From: CALZFJ01 sp964459845
Lineage (GTDB): Bacteria > Bacteroidota > Bacteroidia > Bacteroidales > Muribaculaceae
Assembly: GCA_964459845.1 (NCBI GenBank)
Contig: CAYWOC010000001.1
Location: forward strand, 62,001 to 126,000
Length of the DNA: 64,000 nt
Direction of reading: 5' to 3'
This document shows positions 34,943 through 44,157 of the stretch, in pieces. Both the position numbers and the translations under genes were made by a program. Every line of letters starts with the position of its first letter. Position 1 is the first letter of the stretch. The notes under the pieces are model-generated. The model saw nothing but the letters and a program-made list of their open reading frames with translations. It was not told where the DNA came from and did not search any database.

Positions 34943-36205
34943 TTATTCAGCAAATTTCTTTACGATGATGCTTGCATTGTGTCCGCCAAAGCCGAATGTA
35001 TTCGACAAAGCAGCATTCACAGTGCGCTTCTGTGCAACATTGAATGTAAAATTCAACTTATAGTCAATTTCCGGGTCGATGTCGTCATCGGCATGGTTGA
35101 TAGTAGGAGGCACAATGTCGTCTTGAACCGACTTCACGCAGAACAGAGCCTCAAGAGCTCCAGTCGCGCCAAGAAGGTGTCCAGTCATCGACTTTGTTGA
35201 GCTGATGTTTAGCTTGTAAGCATCTTCTCCCCACACTTCCTTTATTGCCTTCATCTCAGACAAATCACCTACAGGAGTTGAAGTTCCGTGAGCATTAACA
35301 TAGTCAATATCACTCGGCTTCATGCCTGCGTCTTTCAATGCGTTGGTCATAACGAGCTTAGCTCCCAATCCGTCAGGGTGTGTAGCGGTGATGTGATAAG
35401 CATCAGCCGACATACCTCCACCCGCAACTTCGGCGTAGATTTTTGCGCCACGAGCCTTAGCATGCTCATACTCCTCGAAAATGAGGCAAGCAGAGCCTTC
35501 GCCCATGACAAATCCGTCGCGCGACGCGCTGAATGGGCGTGATGCCTTCTCCGGCTCGTCGTTGCGAGTTGATAGAGCGTGCATAGAGTTGAAGCCACCC
35601 ACACCAGCAGGGAAGATAGCAGCCTCAGCACCACCTGTGACGATTGCGTCAGCCATACCCAAGCGGATATAGTTGAATGCGTCAATCAACGCATTGGTTG
35701 ATGATGCACAAGCCGACACTGTTCCGAAGTTAGGTCCGCGGAAACCATATTGCATAGAGATGTGACCAGCGGCAATGTCGGCAATCATCTTCGGAATGAA
35801 GAACGGATTGTACTTAGGTCCTTGGTCCTTATGCATTGCATAGTATCCAGCCTCTTCCTCAAATGTGTGAAGACCGCCGATACCGGCAGCGAAGATTACA
35901 CCCACACGGTCGTGATTGACCGCCTCGGCATCTATGCCTGAATCGGCAACTGCCTGACGGGCTGCGACAAGGGCATATTGCGCATAGAGGTCATATTTGC
36001 GCACCTCTTTGCGGTCGAAATGATCTGCCGCATTGTAACCCTTCACTTCACATCCGAATTGAGTCTTGAACAGTGAAGCGTCGAAATGAGTGATAGGACC
36101 TGCTCCACTCACACCCTTCACGGCGTTGTCCCAAGTTGTTGCAACGTCGTTTCCAAGCGGAGTGATTGCTCCAAGCCCTGTTATCACTACTCTCTTTAAT
36201 TCCAT
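34943..36205 (-). CDS. fabF: Beta-ketoacyl-ACP synthase II
   Basis: 420 residues, the usual FabF length. It has the Cys-His-His catalytic set: the nucleophile in TVSACASSTNALIDA, NAHGTSTPVGD and KSMTGHLLGATGALE, and the closing GFGGHNASIIV. It elongates acyl-ACP in type II fatty acid synthesis. acpP lies 28 bases upstream on the same strand, so acpP-fabF is one operon. Confidence 0.97.
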   Translation of the reverse strand: MELKRVVITGLGAITPLGNDVATTWDNAVKGVSGAGPITHFDASLFKTQFGCEVKGYNAADHFDRKEVRKYDLYAQYALVAARQAVADSGIDAEAVNHDRVGVIFAAGIGGLHTFEEEAGYYAMHKDQGPKYNPFFIPKMIADIAAGHISMQYGFRGPNFGTVSACASSTNALIDAFNYIRLGMADAIVTGGAEAAIFPAGVGGFNSMHALSTRNDEPEKASRPFSASRDGFVMGEGSACLIFEEYEHAKARGAKIYAEVAGGGMSADAYHITATHPDGLGAKLVMTNALKDAGMKPSDIDYVNAHGTSTPVGDLSEMKAIKEVWGEDAYKLNISSTKSMTGHLLGATGALEALFCVKSVQDDIVPPTINHADDDIDPEIDYKLNFTFNVAQKRTVNAALSNTFGFGGHNASIIVKKFAE

Positions 36206-36233
36206 TTCTATTAATTAAATCGGAATCGGTTTA

Positions 36234-36470
36234 TTACTTGTTAGCTTCGATGTAAGAGATTGCGTCACCTACAGTTTGGATGCCTTCTGCCTTGTCATCT
36301 GGAATTGTGATACCAAATTCCTTCTCGAATTCCATAATCAATTCTACTGTGTCAAGTGAGTCAGCTCCAAGATCTTGAGCAAAAGTAGCCTCTGGCTTTA
36401 CTTCAGATTCGTTAACACCAAGTTTATCAACAATTATCGCTTTTACTCTTTCTGCAATTTCTTCAGACAT
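36234..36470 (-). CDS. acpP: Acyl carrier protein
   Basis: 78 residues, acidic, with the phosphopantetheine site LGADSLDTVEL (Ser38) and the closing DAISYIEANK. It carries acyl chains as thioesters for fatty acid and lipid synthesis. First gene of the acpP-fabF operon. Confidence 0.97.
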   Translation of the reverse strand: MSEEIAERVKAIIVDKLGVNESEVKPEATFAQDLGADSLDTVELIMEFEKEFGITIPDDKAEGIQTVGDAISYIEANK

Positions 36471-36723
36471 AATAATTAAAATTTTAAATAGTTATAATTA
36501 ATATTTGATTTTAGTTTTTTCGCATTTTGCGGTGCAAAGTAAATAATTATAATTCAGATATAAAAAGAAATCGATATATAAAATTCCGCAAATTGCACAT
36601 TACCCATATAAATGTGCAATATTTTGCGCTTTTGCGGCTTTTTCCCTACTTTTCAATATTACATTTATGTTACAATTTAGCTGCAAAAAAACTTTTTAAT
36701 ACCTCAAATTGTAAAATAATATA

Positions 36724-36731
36724 TACATTTG
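36724..36731 (+). promoter_or_regulatory. Candidate -7 box of the DUF3298 lipoprotein gene
   Basis: TACATTTG fits TAnnTTTG, 36 bases before the ATG at 36767. A good -33 element was not found. Confidence 0.45.
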
Positions 36732-36766
36732 CGAGCAATTTTCAGGAATTACATTCAACATATAAT

Positions 36767-37624
36767 ATGAAAGCTCAAATTAAGCTATTTTTAGCACTCA
36801 TGGCTGTGGCGACGCTTGCGGTCACAGCCTGCAAAAATTCAGGAGAAAAGACTTCAGAAGATTCATCGGCAAGCATTGAAAACTTTGAAACCAAAGCCAC
36901 TTTCAAATCGGCGACCGCATCTTATAAATGCTTGAACGACACAGCTTTCGGCAAAGACGTGGAAGTTTATGCCATCCGCACGGCATCCATCCAATGGCCA
37001 GAGCAGCTTGGCGACAACGACCTAAAAGCTCTGCAAGACTCACTCATAGCCAGCGTCTTCAGCATGCAGAGCATGCCTATCGACAATGCTATCGAAAAAT
37101 TCCTGTCGAGCAAGCCCGAGGACGAAGACTGCCAATTACAGAAGATTGACTCAGTGCCAACAGCAAGCGACAAATGCCGCATTCTCGCCAAATCGGTCAA
37201 TGCCCACTCTATCGGCTTCACCGACAAATACATAGTTTATAAGATAGAGGAATATGTGGACAACGGTGGCGCACATCCCGTATTTGCCAACACGTTCCTC
37301 AACTACGACATCAAGAACAACCGGGTGATGAACTTCGACAGCATGTTCACCAAGGGCAACAATGAGCTTCTGCTCGATGTCATCAAAGCCACTTTGTGCG
37401 ACATGTTCTATGCTCAATCGCTCTCTGAGCTGGCCGACCGCTCCGGCATTTTTACCGACCAGATTTTCGTGTCGCACAATATATATATTAGCGACACAAA
37501 TGTTGTGTTCTACTACAACCCCTACGACATCGCACCATGGGCTGTAGGTCCGATAGCGGTAGTGGTGCCTGAATACGACCTCGACCAATTCCTCACTCCC
37601 GAAGCGCGCGAATTGTTCAAATAG
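36767..37624 (+). CDS. DUF3298 (RsiV-like) lipoprotein
   Basis: 285 residues from the ATG at 36767; the longer open frame upstream runs through AT-rich promoter DNA and is not coding. The signal ends in AVTAC (Cys22), so the protein is a lipoprotein. The C-terminal half has the DUF3298 pattern YVDNGGAHPVFANTFLNYDIKNNRVMNFDSMF and the final YNPYDIAPWAVGPIAVVVPEYDLDQFL. The domain occurs in the lysozyme-sensing anti-sigma factor RsiV and many Bacteroidota lipoproteins; the role here is unknown. The sequence NGGAHPV is the family hallmark. Confidence 0.85.
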   Translation: MKAQIKLFLALMAVATLAVTACKNSGEKTSEDSSASIENFETKATFKSATASYKCLNDTAFGKDVEVYAIRTASIQWPEQLGDNDLKALQDSLIASVFSMQSMPIDNAIEKFLSSKPEDEDCQLQKIDSVPTASDKCRILAKSVNAHSIGFTDKYIVYKIEEYVDNGGAHPVFANTFLNYDIKNNRVMNFDSMFTKGNNELLLDVIKATLCDMFYAQSLSELADRSGIFTDQIFVSHNIYISDTNVVFYYNPYDIAPWAVGPIAVVVPEYDLDQFLTPEARELFK

Positions 37625-37720
37625 GCGCAATTTAGCGAGCAAAACGTAATGGTATGTGGAGCAAAAACGTTATCTTTGCAGCATACAACACAACTAACCA
37701 AAACGTTTAGATTAATAGAT

Positions 37721-38914
37721 ATGAATCAAATCTCTCAACGCATCATGGCTATGTCGCCTTCGGCAACACTCGCCATGTCACAGAAGAGCAACGAGCTGAA
37801 AGCTCAAGGAGTGGATGTCATCAACCTGTCGGTGGGTGAGCCAGACTTCTTTACCCCCAGCCACATCAAGGAGGCAGCCAAGAAGGCTATCGACGACAAT
37901 TTCTCGTTCTACACCCCAGTGCCGGGATATATGTCGCTGCGCAAAGCCATCTGCGGAAAACTGAAGCGCGAGAACAACCTCGACTTCACTCCAGAGCAGA
38001 TTATCGTGTCAAACGGAGCCAAGCAATCGTTGTGCAACTGCATTCTTGCTCTCGTGAACCCGGGCGATGAAGTAATTATCCCCACCCCGGCATGGGTGAG
38101 CTATGTGGAGATGGTGAAGCTTGCCGAGGGAAAGAACGTGCTTGTGCCTGCCACTGTGGAGCAAGACTTCAAGATTACACCAGCTCAACTTGAGGCAGCC
38201 ATCACCCCAAAGACCAAAATGGTGATGCTCTGCTCGCCGTCGAACCCTACTGGCAGCGTGTATTCGCGCGATGAGCTTAAAGCTCTTGCCGACGTGCTTG
38301 CAAAATACCCCGACATCATAATCCTTGCCGACGAAATCTACGAACATATAAACTACACAGGCGAGTTCAACTCAATATCTCAATTCGAGAGCGTGCGCGA
38401 CCGCGTGGTAATAGTGAACGGAGTGTCGAAAGCTTATGCTATGACGGGCTGGCGCATCGGATTCCTTGCCGCTCCGCTATGGATTGCCAAAGCCAACAGC
38501 AAGTTGCAGAGCCAATACACTTCGGGATGCTCGTCGATAGCACAGAAAGCCGCCGAAGAGGCTTATAACGGCCCGCAAGACTGCGTGGAGACAATGCGTC
38601 AGGCTTTCGAGCGTCGCCGCGACCTCATCGTGTCGCTTCTCAAAGAAATTCCTGGGGTGAAAATCAATCACCCGGAGGGCGCGTTCTACATCTTCCCTGA
38701 GGTGTCGAGCTACTTCGGAAAGACCGACGGCACTCGCACCATCAACGACGCAAATGACCTTGCGATGTATCTGCTCGAAGTGGCCCACGTCGCCACTGTG
38801 GATGGAGCCGCATTCTGCGCTCCGGGGTATATCCGCCTGAGCTACGCCACCAGCGACGACAACATTCGCGAGGCTGCCCACCGCATAGCAGAGGCTCTCG
38901 CAAAATTGAAATAA
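37721..38914 (+). CDS. Class I/II pyridoxal-phosphate aminotransferase (aspartate type)
   Basis: 397 residues from the ATG at 37721 (MNQISQRIMAMSPSATLAMSQKSNEL). An upstream in-frame ATG at 37649 is less likely, since a -7-like TATCTTTG (37671-37678) lies between them. Family marks are NLSVGEPDFFTP, CSPSNPTGSVY, ADEIYEHINY and the PLP-lysine block NGVSKAYAMTGWRIG. Closest in style to the I-gamma aspartate aminotransferases (AspC), which interconvert aspartate and oxaloacetate; other amino acids cannot be excluded. Confidence 0.92.
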   Translation: MNQISQRIMAMSPSATLAMSQKSNELKAQGVDVINLSVGEPDFFTPSHIKEAAKKAIDDNFSFYTPVPGYMSLRKAICGKLKRENNLDFTPEQIIVSNGAKQSLCNCILALVNPGDEVIIPTPAWVSYVEMVKLAEGKNVLVPATVEQDFKITPAQLEAAITPKTKMVMLCSPSNPTGSVYSRDELKALADVLAKYPDIIILADEIYEHINYTGEFNSISQFESVRDRVVIVNGVSKAYAMTGWRIGFLAAPLWIAKANSKLQSQYTSGCSSIAQKAAEEAYNGPQDCVETMRQAFERRRDLIVSLLKEIPGVKINHPEGAFYIFPEVSSYFGKTDGTRTINDANDLAMYLLEVAHVATVDGAAFCAPGYIRLSYATSDDNIREAAHRIAEALAKLK

Positions 38915-38931
38915 GAAAAGCCAGCATTTTT

Positions 38932-38970
38932 GGGGATTGCCTTGAAGACAACAGCCTTGCGGCAATCCTC
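38932..38970 (+). terminator. Terminator of the aminotransferase gene
   Basis: GGGATTGCC (38933-38941) and GGCAATCCTC (38961-38970) form a stem 18 bases after the stop codon; ATTTTC follows. The T-run is short. Confidence 0.6.
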
Positions 38971-39119
38971 ATTTTCACTTCTCAATTCAGCATTCAGGTC
39001 ACCAGCAAACAACCGCAATAGGAAAATCAAGACCTAATAACCAAATAGAAAGATTTGCTCCATTACCTTTTATAAACTATTCAACAAACAAAACTTCACC
39101 AAAAACAAGACTCAAAGTC

Positions 39120-39677
39120 ATGAAAACAAAATTATTTTTGGCACTCGCCATATTATTTTCAGTGGCGATACCAGCATCAGCACAAGTGCAACTGTTATTT
39201 ATGGATATGGGACGCAATGTCATCGACCGCAACAAGAAACTTTATTGGATGGACGGTGACGACGATCCATGCTACGACATCTTAAACTACAAAAAAGCTG
39301 GAACTAAAGAGACTTTCAAGCTGAAGTCAAAAGAAGACCCAAGCGACACATATTCCGTTGTCATGACGCTATCTGCGAGCGGAGAGCCTCAGTCAATAAC
39401 CCTCACCAGCAAAGCCGGCAACAAAACGACCAGCAAAGTAAGCACCACTTGCGGCAAAGCCGAAACAGATGCCGAATTAATACGTTATTTCAGAGGACTG
39501 GCCGGTTATCCACCAGAGCCAAGTGCCGCAAGTGCCGTGAGCGCGGGTTCTGTTGCAAAGAATCCTGCCGACATCAAATCAAGCAGCTCGCCCAAAGACG
39601 CTACCGACAAGGTGAAAGATGCCACTAAAGATGCTGTCGGCAAAGTGAAAGGCCTCTTCAAGAAGAAAAAGAAATAA
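39120..39677 (+). CDS. Unknown secreted protein with Lys-rich C-terminus
   Basis: I do not recognise this 185-residue protein. It has a clear signal peptide (MKTKLFLALAILFSVAIPASAQ). The mature part starts VQLLFMDMGRNVIDRNKKLYWMDGDDDPCYDILNYKK and is followed by a beta-rich segment and an Ala/Ser-rich linker. From about residue 155 a repetitive amphipathic stretch (KDATDKVKDATKDAVGKVKGL) ends in a run of lysines; it resembles the 11-mer repeats of LEA-like or apolipoprotein-like helices. It is flanked by terminators, so it is a single-gene unit. There are two Cys in the mature part. Confidence 0.75.
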   Translation: MKTKLFLALAILFSVAIPASAQVQLLFMDMGRNVIDRNKKLYWMDGDDDPCYDILNYKKAGTKETFKLKSKEDPSDTYSVVMTLSASGEPQSITLTSKAGNKTTSKVSTTCGKAETDAELIRYFRGLAGYPPEPSAASAVSAGSVAKNPADIKSSSSPKDATDKVKDATKDAVGKVKGLFKKKKK

Positions 39678-39752
39678 TTTCAAGGCAATAGGTCAATCCG
39701 GATTTGCCGAATACAATACGGGAAATCCTACAATACAACAACGGAGCAAGAC

Positions 39753-39795
39753 AAAAATCCCGGACAGGTGCCTCTCAGCAGCACCAGTCCGGGAT
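39753..39795. terminator. Bidirectional terminator
   Basis: ATCCCGGAC (39757-39765) and GTCCGGGAT (39787-39795) pair perfectly, with GGTGC/GCACC inside. Five A (39753-39757) give a T-run on the minus strand. It separates the unknown secreted gene (+) from the DUF4831 gene (-). Confidence 0.85.
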
Positions 39796-39881
39796 ATTCT
39801 TTATATTTCAAAGACATGCGTTCACTCTTCACATAGGCAGTTTATCCGCCAATGCCCCGAATCAGCCAGTAAACAGAGCTT

Positions 39882-40979
39882 TTACTTCTCCGATTGCTCA
39901 GGCAGCAATCCCAGCTCTTTAATGGCACCAGTCTCAGGATAGAACTTCACGAAACTTGGACGTTTTTTATCGGTGAAAATTGCGGGGTCAAGACCAAAGT
40001 CGATGCCGAATTGTGCCACATCGAATGTCTTGGAGCAGACCTTCTCGCCCTCATAGCTTATAGTCAGCGTCGCACTTCCCGGGATACGGTACATCACAGC
40101 CCCTTTCGGCAACTTCTTCTCATTGCCTTTCTCATCCTTCGGGAGCTGCCCGCGCGCTTCTATCTTCAGCGAGAGAGTAGCCGGTGCGCCTCCAAGGTCA
40201 TTCTTATCCACAATTCCATTGGCATCCGAGAGGCGGAACGCCACCTCCTTAGTCACCTCGTCCATAGGCACATAATCGAAAGTTTTCACTGCTGTGCCTT
40301 TTGAGCGTGTTCCGCAAAACAGAGCCATCAAGTCAGCCTCCTGCTCATCAAGATGATCAAGTATGAGCTTCAATGCCGCGCCGTCGGGCGGCATTTGATC
40401 GGCTTCGCCTGTGGCATAATTGGTGCGGCTCTCGCGCAATTTGTATATCATCTGCGCAGCAAGTTCGGCACGCTTGGCAGTCGATTCGCTGGTCAGCAGC
40501 TCGCCAGGGAGCGATTTTGCGAAATTGTTGTTGTCGAGTCGGCTTTCAGGGACATCGGCAGCTTTCTTCTCTCGTATGGGCAGCGCCACATTCTCCTCGT
40601 TGATTGCAAGCGGAAGTCCGTCTTCGGTCATTATGAGAAATGGCGATGAGCCAGACTTGAACTGCATAAGATAGCGGTTGCTCTGGTCGGGGACACCATA
40701 AGAATCCATGCTCACGCTCTTCAGCGACCACGTCTCGGAATCGGCAGTCACCACATCATCCACGCCAAGATACTTCTTGGCATACTTGTAGAATGGGCCA
40801 GCCTTGCACACAGTGCGCTCAGCCTCAACGGTTATTCTGACGTGAGTGACGGGCAATGAATACACCAGCCCATATTCATTATGCTTTGCGGCAGTGAACT
40901 TCTGCGTAGTTTGAGCAGCAGCACCCATTGCGCAAGCTCCCACAGCCAATGCCGCCATCAAATAGCTTATATGCTTCAT
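39882..40979 (-). CDS. DUF4831 family exported protein
   Basis: 365 residues with a signal peptide ending near AMGAAAQ. The mature start TTQKFTAAKHNEYGLVYSLPVTHVRITVEAERTVCKAGPFYKYAKKYLG is characteristic of DUF4831, a Bacteroidota family of unknown function. It lies 33 bases behind nnr on the same strand, so it is probably the second gene of that operon. Confidence 0.85.
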   Translation of the reverse strand: MKHISYLMAALAVGACAMGAAAQTTQKFTAAKHNEYGLVYSLPVTHVRITVEAERTVCKAGPFYKYAKKYLGVDDVVTADSETWSLKSVSMDSYGVPDQSNRYLMQFKSGSSPFLIMTEDGLPLAINEENVALPIREKKAADVPESRLDNNNFAKSLPGELLTSESTAKRAELAAQMIYKLRESRTNYATGEADQMPPDGAALKLILDHLDEQEADLMALFCGTRSKGTAVKTFDYVPMDEVTKEVAFRLSDANGIVDKNDLGGAPATLSLKIEARGQLPKDEKGNEKKLPKGAVMYRIPGSATLTISYEGEKVCSKTFDVAQFGIDFGLDPAIFTDKKRPSFVKFYPETGAIKELGLLPEQSEK

Positions 40980-41012
40980 ATATAATATTCTTTTGTTTTA
41001 TATCCTCATTTA

Positions 41013-42539
41013 TTAGCAAGTTAGATTTCTTATAACCTGCCCGATATTTTCCACAATGTCGCCCGACACCATGCCGTAGGCTCCGTGAACCTGAGCAGCC
41101 ATATCGCCGGCAGCTCCGTGGATAAACACCCCGAGCACAGCACTCGTGCGAGAGTCGTAGCCTTGGGCAAGGAGCGACGCAATTATGCCCGTAAGCACAT
41201 CGCCGCTGCCCGCAGTAGCCATTCCCGGATTGCCGTTGCTGTTCACATACACCCGCCCCTTGTCGCTCACCGTGATGGTGTGGTGCGCTTTCAGCACTAT
41301 GACAATCTGATATTTCTTAGCCACCTCAAGCGCGCGGCGCAGACGCTCCTCCTCGCTGTGGTGCGTTCCGAAAATGCGGTCGAATTCCATGGCATGCGGC
41401 GTGATGACCGACTTCGGCGGAATGAAGTCGAGCAGTGTGGGCCGGTTGTATATGCAGTTGAGCGCATCAGCATCCAGCACACACGGCTTGCGGTAGTTCT
41501 TCAGGAATTTCTCAAGAGCGTCGCAGGTCTTGTCGTCGGTTCCCATTCCGGGACCGAGAGCCACAGCCTGATAGTCGTGTTTCAATGCTATATCGGTGGT
41601 CACAAAGTCGTTCTGGTCGGCATCGAATTTTGCTTCAGGCACACTTATCTGCAATATTTCAAGTCCGCTGCACGGAGCATGCACCGACATAAGCCCGACA
41701 CCCGAGCGCATAGCCGCCCTTGCAGCGAGAATAGCCGCACCATACATTCCATAGCTGCCTGCCACCAGCAGCAGATTGCCGAAATCATATTTATTGCAGT
41801 GCAGAGCGCGACGGCGCAGCACGTCTTTCACCTCATAGTCTTCCACAAGGTAGCAGTTGCTGTGCATCATGCGTATCGTGTCTTGGTTAAGCCCTACATC
41901 CAGCACCTTACATTCGCCCACGTTCTCGGCATTCTCGGCAAAGAAGAACGACAGCCTCTTGAACTGGAACGCATAAGTGACATTTGCCTTTATTATATTG
42001 CGACGGTCGCCCATATTGTACTCGCCGAGCAGCCCCGAAGGCGTGTCGAGCGACACAATATAAGAGCCGGCAGCTTTCGACTCGTTGATATACTGCACCA
42101 GCGAGGTGAAGCCGCCCTTCAGCGGCTCAAGCAGCCCCGAGCCGAACAGTCCGTCGATGATTATGTCATCACGTCCGAGTGCAGGAGGATCGAATTCGCC
42201 GCTCACCACCTCGGTGTAGTCGATGCCCTCCATGGAACAAAGGCGGTCGCGGTTGATGCGGCAGCATTCCGACAGGCGCGACGACGGGACATTGAAGAAA
42301 AATACTTCGATACGGCTATAACCTTGCTGCGTCAAAATCCTCGACACCGCAAGTGCCACACCGCCGTTGTTGCCCGGGCCGGCAAAGACCACGAAGCGGC
42401 GGTCGGGCCGCCAATGCGACATGATCTCATAAGCCACCGAAAGGGCAGAACGCTCCATCAGCTCGCTGTAGGATATCTGCTCATTCTTGATGGTATCATT
42501 CTCTATAGCCTTAATTTCTTTTGTATTAAATATCTTCAT
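41013..42539 (-). CDS. nnr: Bifunctional NAD(P)H-hydrate epimerase / ADP-dependent dehydratase
   Basis: 508 residues fusing the two metabolite-repair enzymes. The N-terminal YjeF_N domain (residues about 1-215) includes VFAGPGNNGGVALAVSRIL and the Asp-containing DIIIDGLFGSGL; it epimerises hydrated NAD(P)H. The C-terminal carbohydrate-kinase-like domain has LVAGSYGMYGAAILAARAAMRSGVG, ALGPGMG, VLDADALN and NPGMATAGSGDVLTGIIA, and removes the hydrate using ADP. The fused form is standard in bacteria. Probable operon with the DUF4831 gene. Confidence 0.96.
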   Translation of the reverse strand: MKIFNTKEIKAIENDTIKNEQISYSELMERSALSVAYEIMSHWRPDRRFVVFAGPGNNGGVALAVSRILTQQGYSRIEVFFFNVPSSRLSECCRINRDRLCSMEGIDYTEVVSGEFDPPALGRDDIIIDGLFGSGLLEPLKGGFTSLVQYINESKAAGSYIVSLDTPSGLLGEYNMGDRRNIIKANVTYAFQFKRLSFFFAENAENVGECKVLDVGLNQDTIRMMHSNCYLVEDYEVKDVLRRRALHCNKYDFGNLLLVAGSYGMYGAAILAARAAMRSGVGLMSVHAPCSGLEILQISVPEAKFDADQNDFVTTDIALKHDYQAVALGPGMGTDDKTCDALEKFLKNYRKPCVLDADALNCIYNRPTLLDFIPPKSVITPHAMEFDRIFGTHHSEEERLRRALEVAKKYQIVIVLKAHHTITVSDKGRVYVNSNGNPGMATAGSGDVLTGIIASLLAQGYDSRTSAVLGVFIHGAAGDMAAQVHGAYGMVSGDIVENIGQVIRNLTC

Positions 42540-42625
42540 ATAGCTGCCATCGGTAATTAATTCACAAAATTAATACATTTTCATCGACTTGTAAAGAATA
42601 TTTTCAACTATTGTATGCAATTCGC

Positions 42626-42656
42626 TTGTACACATTAATAAACTTTCTTAACTTTG
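42626..42656 (+). promoter_or_regulatory. Promoter of hpt
   Basis: TTG at 42626-42628, 20-base spacer, TAACTTTG at 42649-42656. The ATG is 19 bases downstream, so the 5' leader is short. Confidence 0.75.
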
Positions 42657-42675
42657 TGAAAATTTTTTCGGAATT

Positions 42676-43239
42676 ATGGAAAGTATTACTATAAAGGGAC
42701 TGACATTTGTGCCTTACTTGACACAGGAAAAGATAGCTGAGCAGGTTAAGCGTGTGGCTGGAGAGATTCGCCGCGACTTCGAGGGAAAAGATGCGCCAAT
42801 ATTCATCTGCGTGCTGAGCGGAGCTTTCGTGTTTGCCGCCGACCTTTACCGCGAATGTGAGCTGCACGAATCGGAAATAACTTTCATGCGCTTCAAGTCC
42901 TACGAAGGCACAAGTTCCACTGGTACCGTGAACCAAGTGATGGGATTGAAAGAAGACATCTCAGGCAGAAATGTCATTATCGTGGAAGACATCGTGGACA
43001 CCGGTGTCACTGCCAAGAAGATGATTGAAGAGCTTCAGAAGATGAACCCTGCAAACATCAAGTTTGCCACCCTGCTTTTCAAGCCCGAATCCATCATTAC
43101 CGATGCCCGTCCCGACTATGTAGGCTTCGAGATTCCGTCGAAATTCATCATCGGCTACGGACTTGACCTCGACGGCGCAGCACGCGACCTTCGCGACATA
43201 TTCGTGCTGAAAGAAGACGACAAGCAGCAGGAGGCATAA
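42676..43239 (+). CDS. hpt: Hypoxanthine phosphoribosyltransferase
   Basis: 187 residues with the PRPP-binding motif NVIIVEDIVDTGVTAKKM and the purine-recognition end YVGFEIPSKFIIGYGLDLDG. It salvages hypoxanthine and guanine to IMP and GMP. adk follows after 77 bases, a nucleotide-metabolism pairing common in Bacteroidales. Confidence 0.96.
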   Translation: MESITIKGLTFVPYLTQEKIAEQVKRVAGEIRRDFEGKDAPIFICVLSGAFVFAADLYRECELHESEITFMRFKSYEGTSSTGTVNQVMGLKEDISGRNVIIVEDIVDTGVTAKKMIEELQKMNPANIKFATLLFKPESIITDARPDYVGFEIPSKFIIGYGLDLDGAARDLRDIFVLKEDDKQQEA

Positions 43240-43316
43240 GCCGACGAGCAAAACTTTCTACCCACTAAGAAAACAACTTTTCAAATATAGAATACACTAA
43301 ATAAAAAACAACGACT

Positions 43317-43895
43317 ATGTTCAATTTAGTTATCTTCGGAGCTCCAGGCTCTGGCAAGGGAACTCAGAGCGAGAACCTTATCAAAAACTACGGTCTATAT
43401 CACATCTCTACTGGCGACGTGCTTCGCGACCACATCAAGCGCGGCACTGAACTTGGCAAAATCGCCGACCAATACATCAGCGACGGCAAACTCATCCCCG
43501 ACGAGCTGATGATCAACATCTTGGCAAGCGTTCTCGACGACAATGCCGAGGCTACCAAGAAGGGTGTTATCTTCGACGGCTTCCCCCGCACTATCGAGCA
43601 AGCCAAGGCTCTGAAAAAGATGCTCGCCGAGCGTGGCTCTCAGGTGGATATCGTTATCGGCCTTGAAGTTCCTGAAGAAGAACTTATCGAGCGTCTTATC
43701 AAGCGCGGCAAGGACTCGGGCCGCAGCGACGACAATCTTGAGACTATCAAGAAGCGTCTCGACGTTTACCACAATCAGACATCGCCTCTGCGCGACTTCT
43801 ATGTGGCAGAAGGCCTTTATGCGCAAATCCAAGGCACTGGCACTGTGGAAGGCATCTTCGACGACATCAAGGAAGCCGTAGAAAGCAAGAAATAA
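43317..43895 (+). CDS. adk: Adenylate kinase (short form)
   Basis: 192 residues. P-loop GAPGSGKGTQ (8-17), the AMP-binding STGDVLR, GFPRTIEQA, and a short LID region (KRGKDSGRSDDNLETIKKR) without a zinc-binding insertion. It balances ATP, ADP and AMP. A terminator follows 65 bases downstream; the obg-like GTPase gene that often follows adk in Bacteroides is not present here. Confidence 0.97.
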   Translation: MFNLVIFGAPGSGKGTQSENLIKNYGLYHISTGDVLRDHIKRGTELGKIADQYISDGKLIPDELMINILASVLDDNAEATKKGVIFDGFPRTIEQAKALKKMLAERGSQVDIVIGLEVPEEELIERLIKRGKDSGRSDDNLETIKKRLDVYHNQTSPLRDFYVAEGLYAQIQGTGTVEGIFDDIKEAVESKK

Positions 43896-43960
43896 GACAT
43901 GTGCGAATGTGTGCATTATCGGCACATCGTGAAGCATCATCACAAATAATTATATTTCTC

Positions 43961-44006
43961 AGAAAGAGAAGTTTGCCACATCGTGGCTGCTTCTCTTTCT
44001 TTTTTC
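43961..44006 (+). terminator. Terminator of hpt-adk
   Basis: AGAAAGAGAAG (43961-43971) pairs with CTTCTCTTTCT (43990-44000), with GCCA/TGGC inside, followed by a run of T. Confidence 0.88.
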
Positions 44007-44157
44007 ACCTCATCCAAATTCTGCATTTGGGCTTGCGATAACGAAAGGCAAATCCGATATCAGAAGTTGATTTTTAACGGATTTTTAATGTCGTTTTCTT
44101 GCAGATGTCGCATTTATTTGCGAATATTGTAGCCGTTTTTTGGGACTAATCTTTTTT

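Noticed and set aside
36527..36766. N-terminal extension of the DUF3298 lipoprotein
   Set aside because: It runs through AT-rich promoter DNA with a -7 box, and the lipoprotein signal begins at 36767.
41085..42560. A 491-codon frame on the plus strand opposite nnr
   Set aside because: It is antisense to a full-length conserved enzyme, His/Arg-rich and low in complexity, as expected from the mirror of biased codons.
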